DNA of 10,118 bases from an uncultured Lachnospiraceae bacterium (lineage in GTDB: Bacteria; Bacillota; Clostridia; Lachnospirales; Lachnospiraceae). Below the pieces are notes generated by a model. That model saw only the letters and a program-made list of their open reading frames with translations. It was not told where the DNA came from and ran no database searches. Where the stretch lies: positions 1 to 10,118 of the forward strand of contig CAJTVL010000118.1 of the NCBI GenBank assembly GCA_910579425.1. Direction: 5' to 3'. Shown one piece after another: positions 1-6,676 of this stretch (position 1 is its first letter; each line of letters opens with the position of its first letter). The translations under genes were made by a program, and so were the position numbers.

Positions 1-44
1 GTAAAATAAATGGAGGATATGTTCCTTTATTCCGTTCATGCGTT

Positions 45-67
45 TATTCTGATATTTTCCCAGAATA
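45..67. other. Small inverted repeat upstream of the acpP promoter
   Basis: TATTCTG (45-51) and CAGAATA (61-67) form a 7-bp inverted repeat with a 9-base centre, just upstream of the -35 box. No T-tract follows, so a terminator for an upstream gene is not supported. It could be an extra regulator site or chance. The rest of bases 1-70 shows no convincing gene. Confidence 0.25.
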
Positions 68-70
68 TGG

Positions 71-99
71 TTGACAAATCCTTTTGACTGCTATATACT
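71..99 (+). promoter_or_regulatory. Sigma-A-type promoter of the fatty acid synthesis operon
   Basis: The -35 box TTGACA (71-76) is a perfect consensus. The -10 box TATACT (94-99) differs from TATAAT at one position, and the spacer is exactly 17 bp. Transcription would start near 105-107, leaving a leader of about 90 nt before acpP. The operator array begins at the last base of the -10 box and covers the start site, so a bound repressor would block RNA polymerase directly. Promoter strength is inferred from sequence alone. Confidence 0.85.
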
Positions 100-175
100 T
101 TGCCTGTCAAACAGTTTGATGATCAAAAGGTTTGACGGGTAAAAAGCTTGATGAGCAAACAATTTGATAAGCAAA
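99..175. repeat. Phased array of FabT-like half-sites (16-bp tandem repeat)
   Basis: Alternating pentamers related to TTTGA and its complement TCAAA start at 99, 107, 115, 123, 131, 139, 147, 155, 163 and 171, each exactly 8 bp from the last. As a tandem repeat the units are TCAAACAGTTTGATGA (107-122), TCAAAAGGTTTGACGG (123-138), GTAAAAAGCTTGATGA (139-154) and GCAAACAATTTGATAA (155-170), with a partial unit at 171. As operators they give five TTTGAnnnTCAAA-like 13-mers centred at 105, 121, 137, 153 and 169, separated by 3 bp. The centres are only 1-3 nt, too short for good RNA hairpins, so a DNA binding site is more likely than an RNA element. A further in-phase TTTGA lies at 83-87, but the 91-95 position does not match. 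Confidence 0.85.
115..127. promoter_or_regulatory. Best-matching FabT-type operator
   Basis: TTTGATGATCAAA is a perfect 13-bp palindrome around a central G at 121. From memory of streptococcal and lactococcal work, FabT recognises TTTGATTATCAAA-like palindromes, so the match is close. It lies about 10-20 bases downstream of the predicted transcription start and shares its left half with an overlapping perfect palindrome, TCAAACAGTTTGA (107-119). Binding by the FabT-like protein encoded at 7678-8127 is inferred, not shown. Confidence 0.75.
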
Positions 176-198
176 ATATTGCGGAAGAGAGGAAAATG

Positions 199-432
199 AT
201 GTTAGAGAGAATAGTTGAAATTGTAAAAGAGCAGCTTAATGTTTCAGACGTAGCGATCACTGCGGACACTTCCTTTGAGAAGGATTTGGAGGTGGATTCC
301 CTGGATCTGTTTGAACTCGTTATGGCTCTGGAGGAGGAATACGACGTTGAGATCCCCTCAGAAGATTTAGAACGTCTCACTACCGTGGGAGAGGTAATTG
401 CCTATTTGAAAGAAAAGGGAGTGGAGGAATGA
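199..432 (+). CDS. acpP: Acyl carrier protein
   Basis: ACP carries growing acyl chains in the cytoplasm as thioesters on a 4'-phosphopantetheine arm. The 77-residue product has the usual ACP length and the attachment motif DSLDLFEL, with the modified serine at residue 34, followed by the acidic recognition helix ELVMALEEEYDVEIP. I chose the ATG at 199 because AGAGG (188-192) sits 6 nt upstream and it gives a canonical N-terminus (MLERIVEI). The ATG at 196 is nearly equivalent. In-frame TTG 148 and ATG 151 would add 16-17 residues encoded by the operator repeats and have only weak ribosome binding sequence. It is the first gene of the operon, and its stop overlaps the fabK start (ATGA). No phosphopantetheinyl transferase gene is present in the window. 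Confidence 0.95.
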   Translation: MLERIVEIVKEQLNVSDVAITADTSFEKDLEVDSLDLFELVMALEEEYDVEIPSEDLERLTTVGEVIAYLKEKGVEE

Positions 433-1379
433 AAACCAGAATCACAGAGCTTTTGGGAATCGAGTATCCGATTCTGCAGGGCGGTATGGCGTGGGTGGCG
501 GAGCATCGGCTGGCTGCCGCCGTTTCAGAGGCGGGCGGTCTTGGTATTATCGCTGCGGCAAGTGCCCCTGCGGAGGTGGTAAGAAGCGAGATCAGGAAGG
601 CCAGGGAACTGACGGATCGGCCCATAGGCGTCAATCTGATGCTGATGAACCCCAATGCGCCGGAAGTGGCCAGGGTGGTTCTGGAAGAGGGAGTCGGGGT
701 AGTAACCACCGGGGCGGGAAACCCGGCCAAGTATATGCAGGACTTTAAGGCGGCGGGGGTGAAGGTGATCCCTGTGGTGGCAAGTGTGGCAATGGCAAAG
801 CTGATGGAGCGCAGCGGCGCTGATGCGGTCATTGCGGAAGGCACGGAGTCCGGAGGGCATATCGGCTCCATCACTACCATGTGCCTGGTTCCCCAGGTGG
901 CCGACGCAGTGAAGATACCGGTGATTGCTGCCGGAGGCATTGGGGACGGAAGAGGATTTGCAGCCTCTTTTATGCTTGGAGCCGAAGGGGTACAGCTTGG
1001 AACCCGGTTCGTAGTGGCAAAGGAGTCCATTGTCCATGCGAATTACAAGGAAAAGGTATTGAAGGCCAAGGATATTGATTCCGAGGTGACAGGCAGAAGT
1101 ACGGGACACCCCATCCGTCAGATCCGCAACCAGATGTCCAAGGAATATCTGCGTCTGGAAAAGGAGGGAGCCAGTCTTGAAGAATTGGAGCATCTTACCC
1201 TGGGGTCTCTGCGCCGGGCGGTGATTGAGGGAGATGCGGTAAACGGAACCCTGATGGCAGGTCAGATTGCAGGTCTGATCAGAAAGGAACAGACTTGCAG
1301 TGAAATGATTCAGGAGATTATGGCACAGGCCGGGGAGCTTCTTTGCAAAAAGGCTCCTGATGTTGAAAGGATTGGATAG
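429..1379 (+). CDS. fabK: Enoyl-ACP reductase II (FMN-dependent, FabK type)
   Basis: FabK catalyses the last, NAD(P)H-dependent step of each elongation round, reducing trans-2-enoyl-ACP to acyl-ACP with bound FMN. The 316-residue protein is close to usual FabK length and has a TIM-barrel flavoprotein layout: YPILQGGMAWVA near the N-terminus (14-24), AEGTESGGHIG (136-146) with His144, which I recall as the catalytic histidine position in the pneumococcal enzyme, and the phosphate-binding AAGGIGDGRG (167-176). The ATG overlaps the acpP stop by four bases, with AGGGAG (416-421) 7 nt upstream, suggesting translational coupling. The 2-nitropropane dioxygenase family is related, but the fab context favours FabK. 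This enzyme type is unrelated to FabI and is known for triclosan insensitivity. No FabI, FabL or FabV is seen here. Confidence 0.95.
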   Translation: MKTRITELLGIEYPILQGGMAWVAEHRLAAAVSEAGGLGIIAAASAPAEVVRSEIRKARELTDRPIGVNLMLMNPNAPEVARVVLEEGVGVVTTGAGNPAKYMQDFKAAGVKVIPVVASVAMAKLMERSGADAVIAEGTESGGHIGSITTMCLVPQVADAVKIPVIAAGGIGDGRGFAASFMLGAEGVQLGTRFVVAKESIVHANYKEKVLKAKDIDSEVTGRSTGHPIRQIRNQMSKEYLRLEKEGASLEELEHLTLGSLRRAVIEGDAVNGTLMAGQIAGLIRKEQTCSEMIQEIMAQAGELLCKKAPDVERIG

Positions 1380-1383
1380 AGCT

Positions 1384-2310
1384 ATGGGAAAAACAGCATT
1401 TGTGTTTCCGGGGCAGGGCGCACAGTACATAGGAATGGGAAAGGACTTCTACGAAAAGGAGGCGGTTTCCCGGGAGGTTTTTGAGAAGGCAAGCCGGGTA
1501 ACCGGGCTTGATCTTCCGGCAATCTGTTTTGAAGAGAATGAGAAGCTGGACATTACAGAGTATACCCAGATTGCCATGCTTACCGTTGAACTGGCAGTTT
1601 TAGAGGCTCTTAAGGAGAGAGGCTTTGCTCCTGATGTGACAGCAGGCTTAAGTCTGGGGGAATACGGGGCTGTGGCGGCGGCCGGAGCCATGGAGATGGA
1701 GGAGGCCTTTGCCATTGTCAGAAGAAGAGGGATCTACATGCAGGAGGCGGTTCCGGAGGGAGGCGCCATGGCGGCAGTGCTGGGCATGGAAAACAGTTTG
1801 ATTGAGGAGGTTTGCAGCCGGACGGAAGGAATTGTGACGGTGGCCAATTATAACTGTCCCGGGCAGCTCGTCATTTCAGGCGAGGCAGATGCTGTAGAGC
1901 GGGCAGGCCAGGTTTTGAAGGAAAAGGGGGCGAAGCGGGTCATTCCGCTGAAGGTAAGCGGGCCTTTTCACTCCCAGATGCTTCTGCCTGCGGCGGAAAG
2001 GCTGGGGAAGGATCTGGAAAAGATCCATCTGAAAGAATTTACCACTCCTTATGTGGCCAATCTGACGGCGGATTATGTCACTACTCCTGAGAATATCAGA
2101 GAGTTTTTGAAGAAACAGATTACATCCGCGGTGAAATGGCAGCAGTCGGTGGAGCGGATGATTGCAGACGGCGTCACCACCTTTGTGGAGATTGGTCCCG
2201 GCAAAACCCTGACAGGATTTATGAAAAAGATCAATAAAGAAATGACAGCCCTCAACATTGACAAATATGAGGATTTGGAGAAGGCAGCGGAGGTACTTGC
2301 GGATGCTTAA
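1384..2310 (+). CDS. fabD: Malonyl-CoA:ACP transacylase
   Basis: FabD moves the malonyl group from CoA to ACP, producing the two-carbon donor for elongation. The 308-residue product matches the family length. Visible motifs are FPGQGAQ (8-14), the nucleophile elbow GLSLGEYG with Ser90, RRRG with Arg115 binding the malonyl carboxylate, and GPFHSQM with catalytic His196. I chose ATG 1384 because it gives the canonical MGKTAFVFPGQGAQ start. An in-frame ATG at 1360 overlaps the fabK end and adds eight atypical residues. The ribosome binding sequence before 1384 is weak, with AGG at 1368-1370 about 13 nt away. Only four bases separate fabK and fabD, so coupling with the upstream gene is likely. 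Confidence 0.95.
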   Translation: MGKTAFVFPGQGAQYIGMGKDFYEKEAVSREVFEKASRVTGLDLPAICFEENEKLDITEYTQIAMLTVELAVLEALKERGFAPDVTAGLSLGEYGAVAAAGAMEMEEAFAIVRRRGIYMQEAVPEGGAMAAVLGMENSLIEEVCSRTEGIVTVANYNCPGQLVISGEADAVERAGQVLKEKGAKRVIPLKVSGPFHSQMLLPAAERLGKDLEKIHLKEFTTPYVANLTADYVTTPENIREFLKKQITSAVKWQQSVERMIADGVTTFVEIGPGKTLTGFMKKINKEMTALNIDKYEDLEKAAEVLADA

Positions 2311-3070
2311 GGAGAACAGGACAGGGCAGAGCGAAAAGGATGTACAGAAGGTGGCCCTTGTGACCGGAGCCGGCCGTGGGATAGGCCGTGCCATTGCGCT
2401 GGAGCTGGCAAGACAGAATGTTTTCGTGATTGTGAATTATAACGGCTCTCTGGAAAAGGCCAAGGAAACCCTCAGGCTGATAGAAGAGGAGGGCGGATGC
2501 GGAAGAATTTACGGCTGCGATGTGTCGGACTATGGAGCCTGTAAGGAAATGATCGACGCTCTGGTGGCGGAATACAGCCACATTGATATTTTGGTAAACA
2601 ATGCCGGAATTACCAGAGACGGCCTGCTTGGAAGGATGAGCGAGGAGGATTTTGACCGGGTGCTGGATGTGAACCTGAAAGGCTGCTTTAACACAATGCG
2701 GCATCTTTCCAGACAAATGCTGAAACAGCGCGGAGGAAAAATCATCAACCTTTCCTCCATAACCGGAATCATCGGGAACCCGGGCCAGGCCAATTACTGC
2801 GCCTCCAAGGCGGGAATCATCGGACTGACCAAAAGCGCCGCCAAAGAGCTGGGGAGCCGTGGGATTACGGTAAATGCCGTTGCCCCCGGCCTGATCGAGA
2901 CGGAAATGACCGGAGAACTTCCGGAATCTGCAAGGCAGGCCATGCTGGAGAGGATTTGCCTGAAAAGGCCGGGAAAGCCGGAGGAAGTGGCGCGTGTGGT
3001 TGCTTTTCTCGCTTCCGGGGCGGCAGATTATATCACAGGACAGGTTATATCCGTGGATGGCGGAATGTAG
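2303..3070 (+). CDS. fabG: 3-oxoacyl-ACP reductase
   Basis: FabG is the NADPH-dependent short-chain dehydrogenase/reductase that reduces 3-ketoacyl-ACP to 3-hydroxyacyl-ACP. The 255-residue product shows the Rossmann motif TGAGRGIG (21-28), NNAG (99-102), and the catalytic set Asn124, Ser152, Tyr165 and Lys169 (YCASK), ending with the typical ISVDGGM. ATG 2303 is supported by GGAGGT (2289-2294) 8 nt upstream and lies inside the last codons of fabD, giving an 8-base overlap. This start adds roughly ten residues (MLKENRTGQSEKD) before the usual FabG beginning, probably a by-product of the overlap. No good in-frame start lies closer to the conserved core. Confidence 0.94.
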   Translation: MLKENRTGQSEKDVQKVALVTGAGRGIGRAIALELARQNVFVIVNYNGSLEKAKETLRLIEEEGGCGRIYGCDVSDYGACKEMIDALVAEYSHIDILVNNAGITRDGLLGRMSEEDFDRVLDVNLKGCFNTMRHLSRQMLKQRGGKIINLSSITGIIGNPGQANYCASKAGIIGLTKSAAKELGSRGITVNAVAPGLIETEMTGELPESARQAMLERICLKRPGKPEEVARVVAFLASGAADYITGQVISVDGGM

Positions 3071-3084
3071 GATTTCAACAAAAC

Positions 3085-3104
3085 CTCATGAAGTTTTTCG
3101 TGAG
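3085..3104 (+). other. Hairpin in the fabG-fabF gap, possible decayed terminator
   Basis: CTCATGAA (3085-3092) can pair with TTCGTGAG (3097-3104) around a GTTT loop, giving an 8-bp stem with one G-U pair. No T-tract follows. The left side AAAACCTCATG (3080-3090) is identical over 11 bases to the left arm of the terminator at 8808-8838. This suggests either an old terminator that lost its tail or convergent use of a common arm sequence. It may instead affect RNA processing or translation within the operon. Confidence 0.5.
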
Positions 3105-3118
3105 AATTGAGTTTGATA

Positions 3119-3136
3119 TGCGCGCAGTGCCGCGCA
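3119..3136 (+). other. GC-rich hairpin upstream of fabF
   Basis: TGCGCG (3119-3124) pairs with CGCGCA (3131-3136) around the six-base loop CAGTGC. It ends 8 bases before the fabF Shine-Dalgarno GAGG (3145-3148), so it could tune ribosome access or RNA cleavage. It follows the hairpin at 3085-3104 within the same 84-base gap. Its function is not known. Confidence 0.4.
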
Positions 3137-3154
3137 GCAGAAATGAGGTATCGT

Positions 3155-4390
3155 ATGAGCAGAAGAGTAGTGATAACAGGAATGGGAGCCATTACCCCCA
3201 TTGGCCTTAACGTAGATGATTTTTTCCGTTCCGTGAAAGAAGGAAAGCATGGCTTTGGCCCTATCACCCGTTTTGATGCCGCTGACTACAAATGCCATGT
3301 GGCAGCCCAGGTAAAGGATTTTGACGCCAAAGAATTTATGGACGCCAGAGCGGCCAGAAGGATGGAGCCTTTCTCCCAGTATGGAATGGCCGCTGCTAAG
3401 GAGGCTATTGCGGATGCGGGGCTTCAAATGGAAGGAGAGGATCCTTATCGTGTGGGCTGCGCCGTGGGCTCCGGGATCGGAGGCCTGCAGGCCATGGAGA
3501 GAGAGTATGACAAGCTTACCGGCAAGGGGCCTTCCCGGGTAAATCCCCTGTTTATCCCGCTGATGATCTCCAACATGGCGGCCGGAAATATTTCCATTCA
3601 GTTTGGTTTGAAAGGGAAAAGCCTCAACGTAGTGACTGCCTGCGCCACAGGAACCAACTCCATCGGAGAGGCATTCCGCAGTATCCAGTACGGGGAAGCG
3701 GACGTGATGGTGGCAGGGGGGACGGAGAGCTCCATTACCCCTCTGGGAATTGCAGGCTTCTGCGCCCTGACCGCCCTTTCCGGTGTGGATGACCCTGACC
3801 GCTGCAGCCTTCCCTTTGACAAGAACCGCAGCGGATTTGTCATGGGAGAAGGGGCAGGAATCCTGATTCTGGAGGAACTGGAGCATGCCAGAAAAAGAGG
3901 GGCCCGCATTTACGCGGAGGTGCTAGGCTACGGCTGCACCAGCGACGCTTATCATATCACTTCCCCCGCAGAGGACGGGGAAGGGGCGGCAAACGCCATG
4001 CTTTACGCCCTTAAGGACGGCGGCGTATCCCCACAGGATATAACCTATATTAATGCCCACGGGACAGGGACCCACCACAATGATTTGTTTGAAACCAGAG
4101 CTATCAAAAAGGCTTTCGGCAGCCATGCCGGAAAGATACGCATTAACTCCACCAAGTCCATGGTAGGCCATTTACTGGGAGCGGCGGGAGCCGTGGAGCT
4201 TGTGGCCTGCGTGAAGCAGATGGAGGCCGGGTTTATCCATCAGACGCTGGGCTATGAAACTCCGGATGAAGAGATTGATTTAAACTATTGCAGGGAGCCT
4301 TACCAGGAGGAAATTCCCTATGCGCTGAGTAATTCTCTGGGATTCGGCGGACATAATTCCAGTATTCTGATCGGGAAATACAGGGATTAA
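3155..4390 (+). CDS. fabF: 3-oxoacyl-ACP synthase II
   Basis: FabF condenses acyl-ACP with malonyl-ACP, elongating the chain by two carbons. The 411-residue product is of standard length and starts MSRRVVITGMGAITPIG. The thiolase-fold catalytic residues are all present: Cys163 in TACATGTNS, His302 in NAHGTGTHHND, and Lys334 and His339 in NSTKSMVGHLLGAAG. The ATG at 3155 is preceded by GAGG (3145-3148) at a 6-nt spacing. The in-frame ATG at 3143 overlaps that ribosome binding sequence and is disfavoured. The 84-base gap from fabG holds two hairpins. The stop codon TAA is part of the TAAGGAGG sequence serving fabZ. The Cys-His-His set identifies an elongating KAS I/II enzyme rather than FabH. 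Confidence 0.95.
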   Translation: MSRRVVITGMGAITPIGLNVDDFFRSVKEGKHGFGPITRFDAADYKCHVAAQVKDFDAKEFMDARAARRMEPFSQYGMAAAKEAIADAGLQMEGEDPYRVGCAVGSGIGGLQAMEREYDKLTGKGPSRVNPLFIPLMISNMAAGNISIQFGLKGKSLNVVTACATGTNSIGEAFRSIQYGEADVMVAGGTESSITPLGIAGFCALTALSGVDDPDRCSLPFDKNRSGFVMGEGAGILILEELEHARKRGARIYAEVLGYGCTSDAYHITSPAEDGEGAANAMLYALKDGGVSPQDITYINAHGTGTHHNDLFETRAIKKAFGSHAGKIRINSTKSMVGHLLGAAGAVELVACVKQMEAGFIHQTLGYETPDEEIDLNYCREPYQEEIPYALSNSLGFGGHNSSILIGKYRD

Positions 4391-4404
4391 GGAGGGAAGA
4401 GGCA

Positions 4405-4836
4405 ATGTCTTTATTATCGGCAAAAGAAATTATGGAAATCATCCCCCACAGACAGCCTTTTATGCTGATTGACACGGTGGAGGAGCTGATCCCCGGTGTG
4501 CGGGCTGTGGCCAGAAAGTGTGTTTCCTACAACGAACCCTTTTTTCAGGGACATTTCCCTGCGGAACCGGTGATGCCCGGCGTGCTGATCGTGGAAGCCC
4601 TGGCGCAGACCGGGGCGGTGGCCATTTTGAGTCTTGAAGAAAATAAGGGAAAGACCGCTTACTTTGCGGCAATTCAGTCGGCAAAGTTTAAGAAAAAGGT
4701 AGTGCCCGGAGACGTGCTGGTGCTGGAAACGGAAATTATCAAGACCAAGGGGAGTATCGGAATCGGTAAGGCAACGGCGACTGTGGACGGAAAGGTGGCC
4801 GTGCAGGCAGAGCTGACCTTTGCAGTGAATGCCTGA
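4405..4836 (+). CDS. fabZ: 3-hydroxyacyl-ACP dehydratase
   Basis: FabZ dehydrates 3-hydroxyacyl-ACP to trans-2-enoyl-ACP, the substrate of FabK. The 143-residue hotdog-fold protein shows IIPHRQPFMLID (12-23), the catalytic His50 in FFQGHFP, MPGV, and the catalytic Glu64 in VEALAQTGA. ATG 4405 has a strong AAGGAGG (4389-4395) 9 nt upstream that overlaps the fabF stop. In many related operons accB lies between fabF and fabZ. Here the two are only 14 bases apart. No FabA-type isomerase or FabN is visible, so the window does not explain how unsaturated chains would be made. Confidence 0.94.
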   Translation: MSLLSAKEIMEIIPHRQPFMLIDTVEELIPGVRAVARKCVSYNEPFFQGHFPAEPVMPGVLIVEALAQTGAVAILSLEENKGKTAYFAAIQSAKFKKKVVPGDVLVLETEIIKTKGSIGIGKATATVDGKVAVQAELTFAVNA

Positions 4837-4926
4837 GTCGTGGCAGAAGAAGTTCCCTTTGCTGTGGCGCAGGTGTGCATGGCGAAGGACGGGCTGCGGC
4901 AGAACAAAAATATCAGGAGGCAGAAA

Positions 4927-6636
4927 ATGTCAGGAATGTTTCGTATCACAAAAAATCTGCGCACTCGCCAGCGCGCTTCTTTTGAAAAGGGCAGCCAGGA
5001 GGAAAGGCAGATCGTGATCTGTCCGAACTGTCAAAAGGAGTTAGATCGGGCAGAGGTCGTTGAGAATAATTATATCTGTATGGCTTGCGGAAGCTATTTC
5101 CGTATAAGAACCAAAAACAGGCTCCGTATGGTATGCGATAAGGGCAGCTTTATTCCCTGGTTTAATGAAATCGAGTCCGGCAACCCCCTGCAGTTTCCGG
5201 GATATGAGGAAAAGCTTTCGGATGTAAAAGAAAAGACAGGTCTGAAAGAAGGCGTCACCGTAGGGGAGGGGCGTATTTTCGGGGAAAAGGCCTGCCTTGG
5301 AATTTGTGATTCCCGGTTTCTTATGGGAAGCATGGGGCAGGCAGTCGGGGAGAAGATCGCTCTTGCGGTGGAGCGGGCCACGAAGGAGGAGCTGCCGGTG
5401 GTGCTCTTTTGCTGTTCCGGAGGTGCAAGAATGCAGGAGGGTATTCTTTCTTTGATGCAGATGGCAAAAACCTCCGCGGCGCTGAAAAGGCATTCGGACG
5501 CAGGGCTTTTGTATGTATCGGTGCTGACCGACCCCACTACGGGAGGCGTTACAGCCAGCTTTGCCATGCTGGGGGATATTATTCTGGCGGAGCCGGGAGC
5601 GCTGATCGGCTTTGCGGGGCCCAGGGTCATTGAGCAGACCATCGGCCAGAAGCTTCCGGAAGGCTTTCAGAGCGCCGAATTCCAGGTGGCCCATGGCTTT
5701 GCAGACAGGATTGTGGAGCGGCATGAGCTGAAAAAGGTTTTATATCAGATTTTAAGCGCCCATAAGGCGTCTGCACCGGTCCTGGGGGAAAAGGAGCCCT
5801 GGAAGGAATATCTTCCCTCCGAGATGTCGAGAGAAAAGCAGGCGAAGGCTCCCGAGAAAACTTCCTGGCAGAAGGTAAAGGAATCCAGGAATCTTGCAAG
5901 GCCCACTGCGCTTACTTATATCAATCTGATTTTTGAGGATTTTATGGAGTTTCACGGGGATCGCTGCTTTGGAGACGACGCGGCGATTGTAGGAGGGATT
6001 GCCCTGCTGGAAGGAACGCCGGTAACGGTGATCGGCGTCCAGAAAGGGAATGACGCGAGGGAGTGCGCCCGGAGAAACTATGGCATGCCTTCCCCGGAGG
6101 GGTACCGCAAGGCGCTTCGTCTGATGAAGCAGGCGGAAAAATTCCACCGTCCGATTATCTGTTTTGTGAATACTTCGGGGGCTTATCCCGGTATGGAGGC
6201 GGAACAGAGAGGCCAGGGAGAGGCAATTGCAAGGAATCTGTTTGAAATGTCAGGACTTAAGACACCGATCCTTTCCATTATTATAGGGGAAGGGGGAAGC
6301 GGCGGAGCCCTGGGGCTGGCCCTGGGCAATGAGGTCTGGATGCTGGAAAATTCCACCTATTCCATTCTCTCTCCGGAAGGCTTTGCTTCCATTCTCTGGA
6401 AAGACGGAAAGCGGGCAAAGGAGGCGGCACAGGTGATGGGAATTACCGCAGAGGATTTAAAACGGCTGCAGGTGATCGAAACCATTGTCCCGGAATACGG
6501 CGGGGCGGATACCTCTACCGTCCGGGATATTGCAGGATTTATGAAGACGCATATGGGGCTCTTTTTGCAGAAATTTGAAGGAATGGACGGGGAGGCGGCT
6601 GCCCGCCAGCGCTATGAGAGGTTCCGTAAGTTTTAA
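4927..6636 (+). CDS. accDA: Fused acetyl-CoA carboxylase carboxyltransferase (AccD-AccA)
   Basis: This single 569-residue chain carries both carboxyltransferase halves, which move a carboxyl group from carboxybiotin to acetyl-CoA to form malonyl-CoA. The AccD part comes first, with a zinc ribbon CPNC-x15-CMAC (Cys32, 35, 51, 54), SGGARMQEG (164-172), DPTTGGVTASFAMLGD (202-217) and AEPGALIGFAGPR (221-233). A charged linker (about 285-320) leads to the AccA part: ARPTAL (324-329), HGDRCFGDD (343-351), GMPSPEGYRKALRLM, SGAYPG (417-422), GEGGSGGALG (454-463) and SPEGFASILWKD (482-493). The AccA half seems to lack most of the usual N-terminal helical extension. ATG 4927 has AGGAGG (4915-4920) 6 nt upstream. 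In-frame GTG 4840 would add 29 residues but has no ribosome binding sequence. Fused CT subunits are known in some bacteria. There is no break in the reading frame. Confidence 0.93.
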   Translation: MSGMFRITKNLRTRQRASFEKGSQEERQIVICPNCQKELDRAEVVENNYICMACGSYFRIRTKNRLRMVCDKGSFIPWFNEIESGNPLQFPGYEEKLSDVKEKTGLKEGVTVGEGRIFGEKACLGICDSRFLMGSMGQAVGEKIALAVERATKEELPVVLFCCSGGARMQEGILSLMQMAKTSAALKRHSDAGLLYVSVLTDPTTGGVTASFAMLGDIILAEPGALIGFAGPRVIEQTIGQKLPEGFQSAEFQVAHGFADRIVERHELKKVLYQILSAHKASAPVLGEKEPWKEYLPSEMSREKQAKAPEKTSWQKVKESRNLARPTALTYINLIFEDFMEFHGDRCFGDDAAIVGGIALLEGTPVTVIGVQKGNDARECARRNYGMPSPEGYRKALRLMKQAEKFHRPIICFVNTSGAYPGMEAEQRGQGEAIARNLFEMSGLKTPILSIIIGEGGSGGALGLALGNEVWMLENSTYSILSPEGFASILWKDGKRAKEAAQVMGITAEDLKRLQVIETIVPEYGGADTSTVRDIAGFMKTHMGLFLQKFEGMDGEAAARQRYERFRKF

Positions 6637-6676
6637 ACAGCGGGAAGCAGAAAAGTTTTGATAGAGGAGGAGCATC

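Noticed and set aside
19..87. Short open frame (MFLYSVHAFILIF..., 22 codons) behind a GGAGG at 12-16
   Set aside because: The ribosome binding sequence is only 2 nt from the ATG, the frame runs through the -35 box, and no promoter lies upstream in the window. Probably chance.
99..175. CRISPR array or riboswitch as an explanation of the leader repeats
   Set aside because: The 16-bp period is far too short for CRISPR repeats and spacers, and the palindrome centres of 1-3 nt fit protein-DNA operators rather than a folded aptamer.
525..1430. Long antisense open frames opposite fabK, fabD, fabF, accDA and rlmD
   Set aside because: They mirror codon bias of the well-supported + strand genes, lack ribosome binding sites and recognisable motifs, and are shadows.
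6637..6676. TTTGAT half-site in the accDA-fabH gap as a second FabT operator
   Set aside because: Only one half-site, with no partner at the 8-bp phase. It is followed directly by the fabH ribosome binding site.
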